The translations under genes and the position numbers were made by a program. The notes beneath the pieces were generated by a model. It saw nothing but the letters and a program-made list of their open reading frames with translations. It was not told the DNA's origin and searched no databases. Shown here one piece after another: positions 20,488 to 29,050 of a stretch of DNA of 64,000 bases. Source of the stretch: Neisseria weixii (GTDB taxonomy: Bacteria > Pseudomonadota > Gammaproteobacteria > Burkholderiales > Neisseriaceae); assembly GCF_002327085.1 (NCBI RefSeq), contig NZ_CP023429.1, positions 372,001 to 436,000 of the forward strand, in the 5' to 3' direction. Position 1 is the stretch's first letter. Every line of letters begins with the position of its first letter.

Positions 20488-22555
20488 TTAGAAACGATAA
20501 TTTACGCTGAGAACGAATTCACGCCCACGTTCGTAAAACGGTACCCGTTGTTCTCCATCGGGGAAGTGCTGGCTGTGACTGCGGAATTTTTTGTCGGTTA
20601 CGTTATTGACGGCAAAATTCACGTTCATGGTATCTTTTTTCAGCGGCTGCCAGTTGGCGTAAATGTCGTGTACGCCATAACCTGATTTGGTGGCGCGTAA
20701 TGTACCTTTTCGGCGGGCGGTATCTGTGTACTTCGTGCTTTGGGCGTAGCGGCCAAGCCAACCGATTTCCAGCTTGGGATTTTCAAACCGGTAAGACAAG
20801 CCGGTCAGCCATTGGCGGCCGGTGTTCCAAAAATAAAATGAGCTCTCATGGTGTTCATCTGCCAATGGGGTTTCACCATACCAAATGTCGTTGCCCTGTA
20901 TTTTGGGTTTGGTGTGTGATACGCCTACGCGTGCGGTTAAACCGCCGTTGCGGTAAGACGCGTCCAATTCATAGCCGTTCATGTTCAGGCTGCCGTTGTT
21001 GAATACTGCACCGCGTTTGCTGACGGATGTTTTGCTGATGTTTGCCCATTTGTAAATAATTAAATCGTCGATTTTTTGACGGAATACGCTGCCTGAAACA
21101 TCAAAGTTTCCTGTTTTCCATTTGAAGCCTGCTTCCGCACGGCGTGCCGTTTCCGCTTTTAAATCGGGATTAATATCCATTACTGCGCCTGCCCGTTCGT
21201 TTGCCAGCAAAGCCTCGTTCAAGCGCGGTGAACGGCTGGCTTGATTGAGTGTTGCCAATAGGGTGAGATTGGGATTGGCTTCCCAAATCACACCCAAGCT
21301 GGGATTGATTTGCCCCGCTTTGGCTTTGCGTGCGGCAGGGTTGTCGCTGGCTGAAGTCCAGTTAAAATGGTCGTAACGCAAACCGGTGGTTAAGGTAATG
21401 GGGACAAATCCCAAATACCTTCCGCGTACACGCCGATATCGGTTTTGCGTTCGGAGTGGGGGTAACGTTCAAAATTTTCAGCCACGTGGCTTTATCAGAC
21501 GGCACGGAGGTCTCGCGACGGTAGTTGATGCCGTATTTGAGTGTGTGCTTATCAAAAATGCTGCTGGTAAAATCCGCATTGCCACCTATGGCTTTTGCGG
21601 TAGTTTTTTCGCCTGTGTGCGAGACATTTTTACCGCTTTCCCAATCTTTGGGCGGTTTGATGTCTTCGGTGCGGATTTGGAAGGCGTTTATATCCAGTTT
21701 ATTGATAAAGCCGATATTGTGCCCTGTGTACTGTGCATTCAATGTTTGCTCTTTTTGCTCCGCTCCCGGGAAGCCGCGGTACTCATCGGTACGGAATTCC
21801 GCTTTATTGCTGCGCGAACCTTTTTGATATTCTTGGCGGTAACTTAAAGAAGCGGTATGGTCTGGATTAAAATCGTAGCCGATTTTTGCCAACAGACCGC
21901 GTTGGTTAAGTTTGCTGCCTTTTTGGAGTTCGCCGCCGCTTTTGTATTCGCCGTTATTTAGAAAATTGCCTGCAATCAGACCGCTGAAACCGTTTTGGTA
22001 GGTGTAGGCCGCCAAACTGCTGTGGTGTCCTTTGTTGCTGCTGTAACCTGCACCTACACGGAAACCAAAAGGTTTGTCATCCACCAACAAATCTTTCGCA
22101 TCAACCGTTGTCGCCCGAATTACCCCTGCGACTGCCCCTATCCCGGCACTTGCCGAACCGGTGCCTTTTTCTACATTGATGCTTTTCAACAAAGCAGGAT
22201 CGAGCTGAAAACGGCTCTGGTGGTGGAAAACTTTGGTGGATTGGCTGGTGTTGTCCACGTCCAACACGATTTTGTCCTCCCCTATCCCACGAATACTGTA
22301 GTACTGTGCTACGCCATTGCCGCCACCTACAGACATACCTATTTGATTTTTCATAACTTGTTTCAAATCGGTTGTATTAGTTTGGTCAAGCCGTTTGCGT
22401 GTTACTTTAGTGGGAACAGCAGTACCCATCACAACAATGGGCTCTAATGCTACCTGTTCGTTTTCGGTTTCTGTTTGAGCCCAAGTATTTGCCGGCAGCA
22501 ACGCACATATAGTGGCGGAACAGATTAATTTGCGTTTCAGTAGCAATGGTTTCAT
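20488..22555 (-). CDS. TonB-dependent siderophore receptor, FetA/FrpB-like, frameshifted
   Basis: Outer-membrane receptor of the FetA (FrpB) family, about 689 residues. Signal peptide to about residue 26, plug domain with GMSVGGGNGVAQYYSIRG and VEKGTGSASAGIGAVAG, then the barrel ending VNYRF with the terminal phenylalanine. These segments closely resemble meningococcal FetA, a ferric enterobactin receptor; the ligand here is unknown. Two breaks are present, near 21471-21478 (AAAATTTT, one base missing) and in GGGG 21400-21403 (one G missing). Adding both gives one frame through WDLSPITLTTGLRYDHF. A Fur box overlaps the promoter. Confidence 0.88.
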
Positions 22556-22569
22556 GGGTATATCCTTAA

Positions 22570-22588
22570 ATAAATGATAATCATTTTT
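22570..22588. promoter_or_regulatory. Fur box in front of the TonB receptor gene
   Basis: ATAAATGATAATCATTTTT matches the 19-base Fur consensus GATAATGATAATCATTATC at 14 positions with an intact ATGATAATCAT core. It lies 15-33 bases before the start codon on the minus strand, where it would block transcription in iron-replete cells. Confidence 0.8.
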
Positions 22589-22807
22589 AAATAGTATAGA
22601 AGAGCAGCAAATTCGTCAAGTTGTGTCTATAAAAATGACTGTGAATTTAGCAGTTTGCTCCATTAAAATACGTTTCTACTGTAGATCGGCCTATGCTTCC
22701 AAAACGGAACCCTGTATGGGGATATGTTACTCACGTATCTCATGGATAAAGGCTGTCTGAAGTAAAAATAGCATACGGTATTGAAATTTTCAGACGGCCT
22801 TTGCTGT

Positions 22808-22813
22808 TATAAT
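22808..22813 (+). promoter_or_regulatory. Consensus -10 box before lpxL
   Basis: TATAAT in the context GCTGTTATAATGATG, 32 bases before the acyltransferase start. A -35 element at the usual distance is not convincing. Confidence 0.45.
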
Positions 22814-22844
22814 GATGCCACTTCATACACAGGCCGTCTGAAAC

Positions 22845-23714
22845 ATGAAATTTGCTTTTTTTATTTTGTATCTGGTGCAGCTTCTGCCGTTTAAGCTGAT
22901 ACACAAAATCGCCGACGCAGTGGGTTGGCTGGCGTATTATGTCGTGAAACCGCGCCGCAAAGTCGGGCAGGTTAATTTGGAAAAATGTTTTTCCGAATGG
23001 AGCGGTGAAAAGCGTGAAGCTGTGTTGAAACGCCATTTTCAGCACATGGCCAAGCTGATGTTTGAGTACGGTCTTTATTGGTATGCGCCGGCGGAGAGGT
23101 TGCGCGGTTTTGTACGCTATGAAAACAAGCATTATCTGGATGATGTGCTGGCATCGGGCGAAAAAGTAATTTTGCTTTATCCGCACTTTACCGCCTTTGA
23201 AATGGCGGTGTACACACTCAACCAAGATGTGCCGCTGACCAGCATGTATTCGCATCAGAAAAACAAAGCGGTGGACGAGCAGATTTTAAAAGGCCGCCAC
23301 CGCTACGATAATGTGTTTCTGATTGGCCGCACGGAAGGCCTGCGCGCAATTATCAAATATTTGCGCAAAAGCGATGCGCCTTTTCTCTATTTGCCCGATC
23401 AGGATTTCGGTCGCAATGATTCGATTTTTGTCGATTTTTTCGGCGTTCCGACGGCCACGATTACCGGTTTGAGCCGCATTGCAGGTATGGCCAAAGCCAA
23501 AGTGATTCCGGCGGTTCCGTTTCGTGAGGCGGATAATACCGTGACTTTGCGTTTTTACGAACCGTGGGAGGATTTTCCCAGTAGGGATGTAGTTGCCGAT
23601 ACCCAACGTATGAACGACTTCATCGAGGAGCGCGTGCGTGAAATTCCTGAGCAATATTTCTGGCTGCACAAGCGTTTTAAAACCCGTCCGGAAGGTGAAG
23701 CAGGCTTTTATTGA
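22845..23714 (+). CDS. lpxL1: Lipid A biosynthesis lauroyl acyltransferase (LpxL1-like)
   Basis: Late acyltransferase that adds a secondary acyl chain to lipid A at the inner membrane. The 289-residue protein starts with a membrane anchor (MKFAFFILYLVQLLPFKLIH), has the catalytic HxxxxE motif in YPHFTAFEMAVY, and ends EQYFWLHKRFKTRPEG. It resembles meningococcal LpxL1 (MsbB) along its length. Loss of that enzyme gives penta-acylated lipid A with low endotoxicity in meningococci. A truncated second copy lies at 20129-20482. Confidence 0.9.
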   Translation: MKFAFFILYLVQLLPFKLIHKIADAVGWLAYYVVKPRRKVGQVNLEKCFSEWSGEKREAVLKRHFQHMAKLMFEYGLYWYAPAERLRGFVRYENKHYLDDVLASGEKVILLYPHFTAFEMAVYTLNQDVPLTSMYSHQKNKAVDEQILKGRHRYDNVFLIGRTEGLRAIIKYLRKSDAPFLYLPDQDFGRNDSIFVDFFGVPTATITGLSRIAGMAKAKVIPAVPFREADNTVTLRFYEPWEDFPSRDVVADTQRMNDFIEERVREIPEQYFWLHKRFKTRPEGEAGFY

Positions 23715-24176
23715 TTACATACAGTTGCAAAAAATAGAAGGTTCGGTGACTGCCGAACCTTTTTTATTTCTGTTTGATCGAGCAGAAAGTGAATGTTTAT
23801 TTGATGTAGGTATGTAATTAAAGGAGGGTAATCCCCTTTATTTAAAGCGATAAACAGGCCGTCTGAAAGTTTCGGATTTATTTTTGTCAAATAACTGAAA
23901 CATTTAAGTTTCATATTTATTGAACATTTAATCAATATATTAAATTAAATATATTTTAAAAAAAACAACATATTATAAAAAAATAAATCGAATTTAACGT
24001 TTCATTATATGATAGGTAAGATTTTATAAAAATCGGCATTTTATATTTTTAAAATAAATTATAGAAATTATTTTAATATTTTTAAATATTCAGAGAAATA
24101 TTATATTTTTAGAAGGAAAAGCGAATTTTTCAAAAAAAGACTTGGCAAGTGCGTTAAAAACGCGTAAATTTCACTA
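23715..24176. other. Long AT-rich gap before an RNA candidate
   Basis: About 460 bases without a gene; one uptake sequence at about 23856-23867. The stretch from 23930 to 24125 is extremely AT-rich. A promoter (TTGGCA 24142-24147, 17-base spacer, TAAATT 24165-24170) at the end points into the structured region at 24177. Confidence 0.55.
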
Positions 24177-24393
24177 CATAAAGTTACAAGATATTCAGCC
24201 AAGCAAGTTTTGAATATCGTCAAGTTCCCTTAACGGGCGTTTTAGCGGCAAGATTCTGCCGATGAAACGACTGTTTATTAATGCAGAGTTGAGCTGCATT
24301 AATAAAGCCGCAGGCGAGAGCCTGTATTGTTTGTGAAGCGTAAATCTCTGATTTGAGGTATTGAGGCAATCCTGTGGGGGTTGCCTCTTTTTT
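24177..24393 (+). ncRNA. Candidate structured small RNA with own promoter and terminator
   Basis: No ORF is present, but hairpins follow one another: GATATTCA/TGAATATC (24190-24197 with 24211-24218), CGGCA/TGCCG near 24246-24260, a perfect 13-base stem (24274-24286 with 24294-24306), CAGGC-GAGA-GCCTG (24311-24324), and a Rho-independent terminator GAGGCAA...TTGCCTC plus T6 (24363-24393). A promoter with 17-base spacing sits just upstream. The size of about 215 bases would suit 6S RNA, but I could not match 6S landmarks, so the class is open. Confidence 0.6.
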
Positions 24394-24443
24394 ATCCACG
24401 GCTTCGTGTCACAATGCCCATATCCTGACCCAAGGAGCATGCC

Positions 24444-25238
24444 ATGACCCCGATACTCGCTTTTGATATTGAAACCGTTCCCGATGTCAACGGCATCCGT
24501 TTGCTTTACGATTTACCGCAAAGCGTGCCGGATGACGAAGTAGTGTTGTTTGCCCGACAAAAACGGCGCGCACAAAACGGCAGCGATTTCATGCAGCACC
24601 ATCTGCATCAAGTGGTGGCGGTTTCGTGCTGTATGCGTTGGGGCAGCGAGAAAATCCATGTCGGTACCATCGGCGAAATCGAAGACAGCGAAGAGACGGT
24701 GATTGCGAAATTTTTCGAGCTGATTGAAAACCATACGCCCCAGCTGGTGAGTTGGAACGGCGGTGGTTTCGATTTGCCGGTATTGCATTACCGCGCCCTG
24801 ATACACGGTATTGCCGCCGCGCGTTATTGGGACATGGGCGAGGGCGATTTCGGCGACAGCCGCGATTTCAAATGGAATAATTATATCAGCCGCTATCACA
24901 ACCGCCATTGCGATTTGATGGATTTGCTCGCGCTGTATCAACCTCGTGCCAGTGTACCGCTGGACGATATGGCCAAGCTGTGCGGTTTTCCGGGTAAATT
25001 GGGTATGGACGGCAGCCAAGTTTGGGAAGCATATTATCAAGGCCGTCTGAAAGACATCCGTGATTATTGCGAAACCGATGCCGCCAATACTTATTTGATG
25101 TATCTGCGTTTCCGCTTGATGAGCGGTGCTTTGGACAGCGATGAATACGAAGTCGAAGTCAAGCGCATGAAAAATTATCTCAAGGAGCAAGCCGAGGATA
25201 AACTGCATTGGCAGGAATTTGTCGGCCAATGGCGATGA
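24444..25238 (+). CDS. Predicted 3'-5' exonuclease (PolB exonuclease-like)
   Basis: DEDD-type exonuclease related to the proofreading domain of family B polymerases (DNA_pol_B_exo2), 264 residues. ExoI motif FDIETVPD at the N-terminus, ExoII region LVSWNGGGFDLPVL (about 93-106), and ExoIII YCETDAANTYLMYLR near 210-225 with the final Asp. It has no polymerase domain. Role unknown; probably DNA or RNA processing. AAGGAGC precedes the ATG, and it is an independent unit closed by a DUS hairpin. Confidence 0.85.
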   Translation: MTPILAFDIETVPDVNGIRLLYDLPQSVPDDEVVLFARQKRRAQNGSDFMQHHLHQVVAVSCCMRWGSEKIHVGTIGEIEDSEETVIAKFFELIENHTPQLVSWNGGGFDLPVLHYRALIHGIAAARYWDMGEGDFGDSRDFKWNNYISRYHNRHCDLMDLLALYQPRASVPLDDMAKLCGFPGKLGMDGSQVWEAYYQGRLKDIRDYCETDAANTYLMYLRFRLMSGALDSDEYEVEVKRMKNYLKEQAEDKLHWQEFVGQWR

Positions 25239-25249
25239 ATGTTTGAATC

Positions 25250-25284
25250 AGGCCGTCTGAAACGGAATCGGTTTCAGACGGCCT
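25250..25284. terminator. DUS inverted-repeat terminator
   Basis: AGGCCGTCTGAAAC and GTTTCAGACGGCCT form a long hairpin after the exonuclease gene. A MITE starts at its right edge, as at 16747. Confidence 0.85.
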
Positions 25285-25424
25285 GAGACCTGTGCGAAAT
25301 CCCTATCTTTGGCACATTTCTTCGTTATGCGCTGCTCGAAAGCTTGCCTATCTTCATGATATGCCCTCGCTTTCTGTGTTGCTGCAACTTCAAATTGCAC
25401 TCAAATCTAAGGTGCAAAGGTGTC
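25284..25424 (+). mobile_element. MITE-like element with IS5-type ends (copy 3)
   Basis: About 141 bp, left end TGAGACCTGTGCGAAATCCC, right end degraded to GGTGCAAAGGTGTC. The interior matches the copies at 2842 and 16747. GCC flanks both sides. The insertion point is the 3' edge of a DUS hairpin. Confidence 0.8.
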
Positions 25425-25486
25425 GCCCTTTTACTCCCAACGCTTAATCAGGTAAACTCGTTCTTTTATCCATGCTGTCGCCTGTT

Positions 25487-26368
25487 ATGTCTGCCATCAC
25501 CCCACTCAAACAAATCACCCTTATCGGCGTCGGGCTGATCGGCGGCTCGTTTGTGCTGGATTTGAAACGCTTGGGGCTGGTGGAAACTGTGGTCGGCATA
25601 GATCTAAACCGAGAAAATCTTGACCGCGCATTAGAACGACGCGTGATTGACGCCGCGTTTACCGAAATCAATGCCGAGAGCATCGGTGGGGCGGATTTGG
25701 TGTTGATTGCCACGCCGGTATCGACCTTGCCGATGATTTGCCAGGCCATTAAGCCGTTTTTGTGGGCGGATGCGCTGGTGTCGGATGTGGGCAGCACCAA
25801 GCAAATCACTGTCGAAGCTTTCCGCACTTATCTGCCCGAACATTTGCCGCGCTGTATCGCCGCGCACCCGATAGCCGGTTCCGACCGTCATGGCGCATTG
25901 GCAGCGCAATTCGGTCTTTATCAAGACAAAAAGCTGATTATCACACCGCACGGCGACGAGCATTCAGACGGCCTTGAGCGGCTTGAATCGCTGTGGCAGG
26001 CAGTGGGCGCAAAAACGTTTCGTTTGAGCGCTGCCGAGCACGATGCCATTTTCGCCGCCGTGTCGCACATGCCGCATTTGTTGGCCTTTGCTTTTGTGCA
26101 CGAAATTTTCGACCACCCCGACGGACAAGCTTATCTGAACTTCGCCGCTTCCGGTTTCAGAGATTTCACCCGCATTGCTTCCAGTCATCCGGCGATTTGG
26201 ACGGACATTTGCTTGGCCAATAAAAACAGCCTGCGAGATTTAATCGGCGGTATCCGTCGGCAATTGGATACTTTGGAGCAGCTGCTGGCAACCGGAAACA
26301 AAGCGGCGCTTTATACTTACTTTGAAGAGGCCAAAAGCACACGCGATGAGTGGTTGAAAGGACAGTAG
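25487..26368 (+). CDS. tyrA: Prephenate dehydrogenase
   Basis: Converts prephenate to 4-hydroxyphenylpyruvate in tyrosine biosynthesis, using NAD. The Rossmann motif GVGLIGGS is near the N-terminus, and AAHPIAGSDRHG and VSHMPHLLAFAFV carry substrate-site histidines. About 293 residues, a stand-alone dehydrogenase without a fused chorismate mutase domain. I prefer the start at 25487 (MSAITPLKQ) to 25472, since conserved sequence follows closely and no better ribosome site supports the longer form. Confidence 0.93.
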   Translation: MSAITPLKQITLIGVGLIGGSFVLDLKRLGLVETVVGIDLNRENLDRALERRVIDAAFTEINAESIGGADLVLIATPVSTLPMICQAIKPFLWADALVSDVGSTKQITVEAFRTYLPEHLPRCIAAHPIAGSDRHGALAAQFGLYQDKKLIITPHGDEHSDGLERLESLWQAVGAKTFRLSAAEHDAIFAAVSHMPHLLAFAFVHEIFDHPDGQAYLNFAASGFRDFTRIASSHPAIWTDICLANKNSLRDLIGGIRRQLDTLEQLLATGNKAALYTYFEEAKSTRDEWLKGQ

Positions 26369-26400
26369 GTTTCAGGCTTTCTGAAAAATCCGAAAAACGA

Positions 26401-26441
26401 GAAGGCCATCTGAAAGAAGTAAATTCTTTCAGATGGCCTTT
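26401..26441. terminator. Inverted repeat built from a variant uptake sequence
   Basis: GAAGGCCATCTGAAAG pairs with CTTTCAGATGGCCTTT. Both arms carry the same departure from the DUS core (GCCATCTGAA instead of GCCGTCTGAA), so pairing is kept while uptake function is probably weakened. It lies between the convergent tyrA and nnrS genes. Confidence 0.85.
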
Positions 26442-26452
26442 AATCTAACCAC

Positions 26453-27610
26453 TCAACCCGGTTTGCCATCGGCGCGCGGGCGAATCAGCCAAGGAATGTA
26501 TTTCCACGCGTAAAGCAGTAGGGCGGCGGCAAATAGTGCGGCCGACAAGCGGATGCTGTGGGTGTAAGCCGTGCCGTGAACGAAGGTAGCCAAAATGCGC
26601 ACCAAAGTTGAAATAATCATCAACCAAAACGCGACCGGCACTGATTTCGGCGGCGGGTAAATCGCATTGCCGGTGTGACCGAGTGCCGTACGCGCCATCA
26701 TGCCCAAGGTCAACACGCCGATGCCGCCCACGCCGATTAAGTGTACACCCAGATTCAGGAAAGACGGCGTAAAGTAGGAAATGCCGACCGCCATTAAGCC
26801 CAATCCGGTGAAGAAATAGCCGGCGAACAAAATCCACAGCATCGGCTCTTTCAACACATTTTTATGCCACCAGCGATACACCTGCACCAAGTTGATAACG
26901 CCAGCCGTAAAGGCAAATAAGGCAGCCAGCGGCAACAACATTTGGTGCGCCATCAACATGGCAGTCAACATGGGCAGCCACAAAGATGCATGGCCAACCC
27001 ATTGCGGGCTGGCGATTTGCGGAATATTTAAGCGTTTGGATGTAAAAAACGAGATAATGCGCATGCCGATTAAGCCGATGAAACCGGCCACCATAATCAG
27101 ACCGGATTGCAGGCCGACCAATAAGGCAGCGGGGTCAAACGGGCTGAGTTGGCGGTGAAAGGCGACATGGGTGCCACCCAGCACGAAGATGGCAAAGACG
27201 ACGGCATAATTGCGCTTGTTTTGGGTACGGAACACCGGCAACGCCATGCACACCGCACCATACCAAAAGAAAACTGTACCGAAAATACCGCTGGCCGCCG
27301 CTCCCCAACCGGGAATAAACGCGGCAATGCGTGCCAAAAGCCAAAACGCGGTTAAGCCGGCCAATACCGCGCCACGGGTCGGCGGCTGGCTGGTCCAAGT
27401 GGCAACGGCGGTGAGCAGAAACGCAATTACCACCAAGCCTGCGTAGCCCCAAATCATTTCGTGCGCGTGCCAGTAAAAGCCGGGCAGCTCGGGTGTGCCT
27501 TGATAGCCGAAGCCCCACAGTAAAATCGACAAGGCGCCGTAAAGGGCGGCCAGCGAGTAAAACGGGCGGAAAGCCATGGCCCAAACGGGGTGTTTGAACA
27601 GTGCGTTCAT
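26453..27610 (-). CDS. nnrS: NnrS family protein (nitric oxide tolerance)
   Basis: Polytopic inner-membrane haem/copper protein of the NnrS family, 385 residues with about 12 hydrophobic helices. The conserved N-terminal FRPFYSLAALYGALSILLWG and WHAHEMIWGYAG (histidines as likely metal ligands) are present. In other bacteria NnrS protects against nitrosative stress and is controlled by NsrR or NNR-type regulators. Upstream on the same strand is a hemerythrin gene, then divergent nsrR, a coherent nitric-oxide response group; a DUS hairpin separates nnrS from hemerythrin. Confidence 0.9.
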   Translation of the reverse strand: MNALFKHPVWAMAFRPFYSLAALYGALSILLWGFGYQGTPELPGFYWHAHEMIWGYAGLVVIAFLLTAVATWTSQPPTRGAVLAGLTAFWLLARIAAFIPGWGAAASGIFGTVFFWYGAVCMALPVFRTQNKRNYAVVFAIFVLGGTHVAFHRQLSPFDPAALLVGLQSGLIMVAGFIGLIGMRIISFFTSKRLNIPQIASPQWVGHASLWLPMLTAMLMAHQMLLPLAALFAFTAGVINLVQVYRWWHKNVLKEPMLWILFAGYFFTGLGLMAVGISYFTPSFLNLGVHLIGVGGIGVLTLGMMARTALGHTGNAIYPPPKSVPVAFWLMIISTLVRILATFVHGTAYTHSIRLSAALFAAALLLYAWKYIPWLIRPRADGKPG

Positions 27611-27645
27611 GGTGGTTCCTTGAATTATTATGGTGGATAGTGGAT

Positions 27646-27674
27646 AGGCCGTCTGAAAAGTTTCAGACGGCCTT
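27646..27674. terminator. DUS inverted repeat between hemerythrin gene and nnrS
   Basis: AGGCCGTCTGAAA and TTTCAGACGGCCT with a very short loop. It may reduce readthrough from the hemerythrin gene into nnrS. Confidence 0.75.
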
Positions 27675-27684
27675 ATTTGTCCGC

Positions 27685-28062
27685 TTAGGCCGTTGCATCG
27701 TCTAAGTAAGGCTCAACGGCAGGGAAAAGCTCGCGCTCTTCAAAGCGGGCATGGTCGCGCAGGGTGGTGGCCAATTCTTGATTCCATGCCTCGCTGGTGT
27801 AATCGGGTTGTGCCATCATTTGGCGCAGTTTGGCGTGGTCGTTTTCAAAACGTGCGCGCAGTTCGGGCGCAATATTCCGCCAATGCGGCGCGAACTGGTT
27901 TTCTTCTTCTTGGAAATGTTGCGCCAATTCAACAAAATGCGGTTCGATTTCGGCTTGATGGCTTTCAGATGGTGTGCGCAAAATACGCACACATAAAGAA
28001 AGAGAGTGATGGTGTTCGCGCGAGAGTTCAATCAGCGCGGGATGGCGTTTTAATGGTTTCAT
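27685..28062 (-). CDS. Hemerythrin HHE-domain protein
   Basis: Di-iron hemerythrin-like protein, 125 residues. The helical bundle ligands are visible as LSREHHHSLSL, HFVELAQHFQEEE, ENDHAKLRQMM and HARFEERELFPAVE. Such proteins bind oxygen or nitric oxide, or deliver iron for cluster repair (compare DnrN/YtfE, though those are larger and carry an N-terminal ScdA domain). The location next to nsrR and nnrS and the dyad at 28102-28124 in its promoter region suggest NsrR control. Confidence 0.88.
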   Translation of the reverse strand: MKPLKRHPALIELSREHHHSLSLCVRILRTPSESHQAEIEPHFVELAQHFQEEENQFAPHWRNIAPELRARFENDHAKLRQMMAQPDYTSEAWNQELATTLRDHARFEERELFPAVEPYLDDATA

Positions 28063-28101
28063 AATCGGCAGCTCGTGTCGGATTTTACTGGATTAATTTA
28101 T

Positions 28102-28124
28102 AAGTTTCATATATTATGAAACTT
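28102..28124. promoter_or_regulatory. Probable NsrR operator
   Basis: AAGTTTCAT, five bases, ATGAAACTT: a perfect 9-5-9 dyad 40 bases from the hemerythrin start and 105 bases before nsrR. The 23-base form and the AAG..CAT half-sites recall the NsrR consensus AAGATGCATTT. It is placed to control both divergent genes. Assignment is by form and context. Confidence 0.65.
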
Positions 28125-28228
28125 AACTTCATATAAAGTCAAATACATACCGCCCCAACTGCATGATAAAACAATAGGGTGGCTGATTTTAAATAACAAA
28201 TACAACCCGATTCAGAACAGAGATTGTT

Positions 28229-28732
28229 ATGTATTTAACCCAACATACAGATTATGGGCTACGCGTTTTAATCTACACCGCGATTAACGATGATGCATTG
28301 GTCAACATCAGCACCATTGCCGATACTTATGGTATTTCTAAAAGTCATTTGATGAAAGTGGTTACCGCTCTAGTAAAAGGCGGCTTCCTGACCAGTGTGC
28401 GTGGAAAAGGCGGAGGATTAAAGCTGGCTATGACTGCAGACAAGATCAATATCGGTGCTGTGATACGGCATTTGGAACCTATGCAGTTGGTTGAATGTAT
28501 GGGAAACAACAATGATTGTCTGATTACACCTTCTTGCCGTTTGGCCGGTATCCTTGGCGGCGCGATTAAATCGTTTTTCAACTATCTCGATGGTTTTACA
28601 CTGGAAGATTTGTTGAACAAGCCAACCTATGATTTGCTGTATTTTCCTAAAATCGACATTTTGCCCGAGCAGGAAGTAGTAGAGACCATGCCGACTACTG
28701 TGTCTGATGAAGTTGAGTGTGTGCCGGAATAA
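28229..28732 (+). CDS. nsrR: Nitric oxide-sensing repressor NsrR
   Basis: Rrf2-family iron-sulfur repressor inactivated by nitric oxide. It starts MYLTQHTDYGLRVLIYTAIN with a winged helix (HLMKVVTALVKGGFLTSVRGKGGG). Cluster ligands C90, C97 and C103 (ECMGNNNDCLITPSC) and D8 match the positions known for NsrR. The 167 residues include a C-terminal extension of about 20 residues beyond the usual length. In Neisseria NsrR represses aniA/norB and related genes. Confidence 0.94.
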   Translation: MYLTQHTDYGLRVLIYTAINDDALVNISTIADTYGISKSHLMKVVTALVKGGFLTSVRGKGGGLKLAMTADKINIGAVIRHLEPMQLVECMGNNNDCLITPSCRLAGILGGAIKSFFNYLDGFTLEDLLNKPTYDLLYFPKIDILPEQEVVETMPTTVSDEVECVPE

Positions 28733-29050
28733 AGTGGCGCAGCCGAATATTCGTATTGATGTGGTGAACTAAATTCAAATACCGCCACCTAAACGGATTA
28801 AGTTTTAAGTTGGCATGAAAGACGTGACCGCTGTACTCCGGTAAATCCATATCCGTTCCAACGGCTTTATTCCCGATACGTTATCGGAAATAAAGCCGTT
28901 TTTGTGGGTTGATATGAAAGTAAGTATTACCTTTATTTTAAATATCTGATTTTTAAAGTAGTTGTTTGAATATTAGTAAGCCTGTCAAAGGGCGGAATTG
29001 TGTAGAAATAAGTTGCAAACAGGAATAATTGCTATTACCATGCGCATACT
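28733..29050. other. Gap between nsrR and tonB
   Basis: No gene in 318 bases. It holds a strong terminator at 28859-28903 and an AT-rich stretch before tonB that must contain its promoter. A sequence near 29023-29040 (AATAATTGCTATTACC) is only a weak Fur-box match. Confidence 0.5.
28859..28903 (+). terminator. Rho-independent terminator after nsrR
   Basis: AACGGCTTTATT pairs with AATAAAGCCGTT, extended by CCGAT/ATCGG around the loop ACGTT, and is followed by T residues. It is unrelated to uptake sequences. Confidence 0.88.

Noticed and set aside
24177..24393. Calling the structured RNA 6S RNA
   Set aside because: Length would suit, but no matching closing stem and central bubble could be drawn; left as unclassified.
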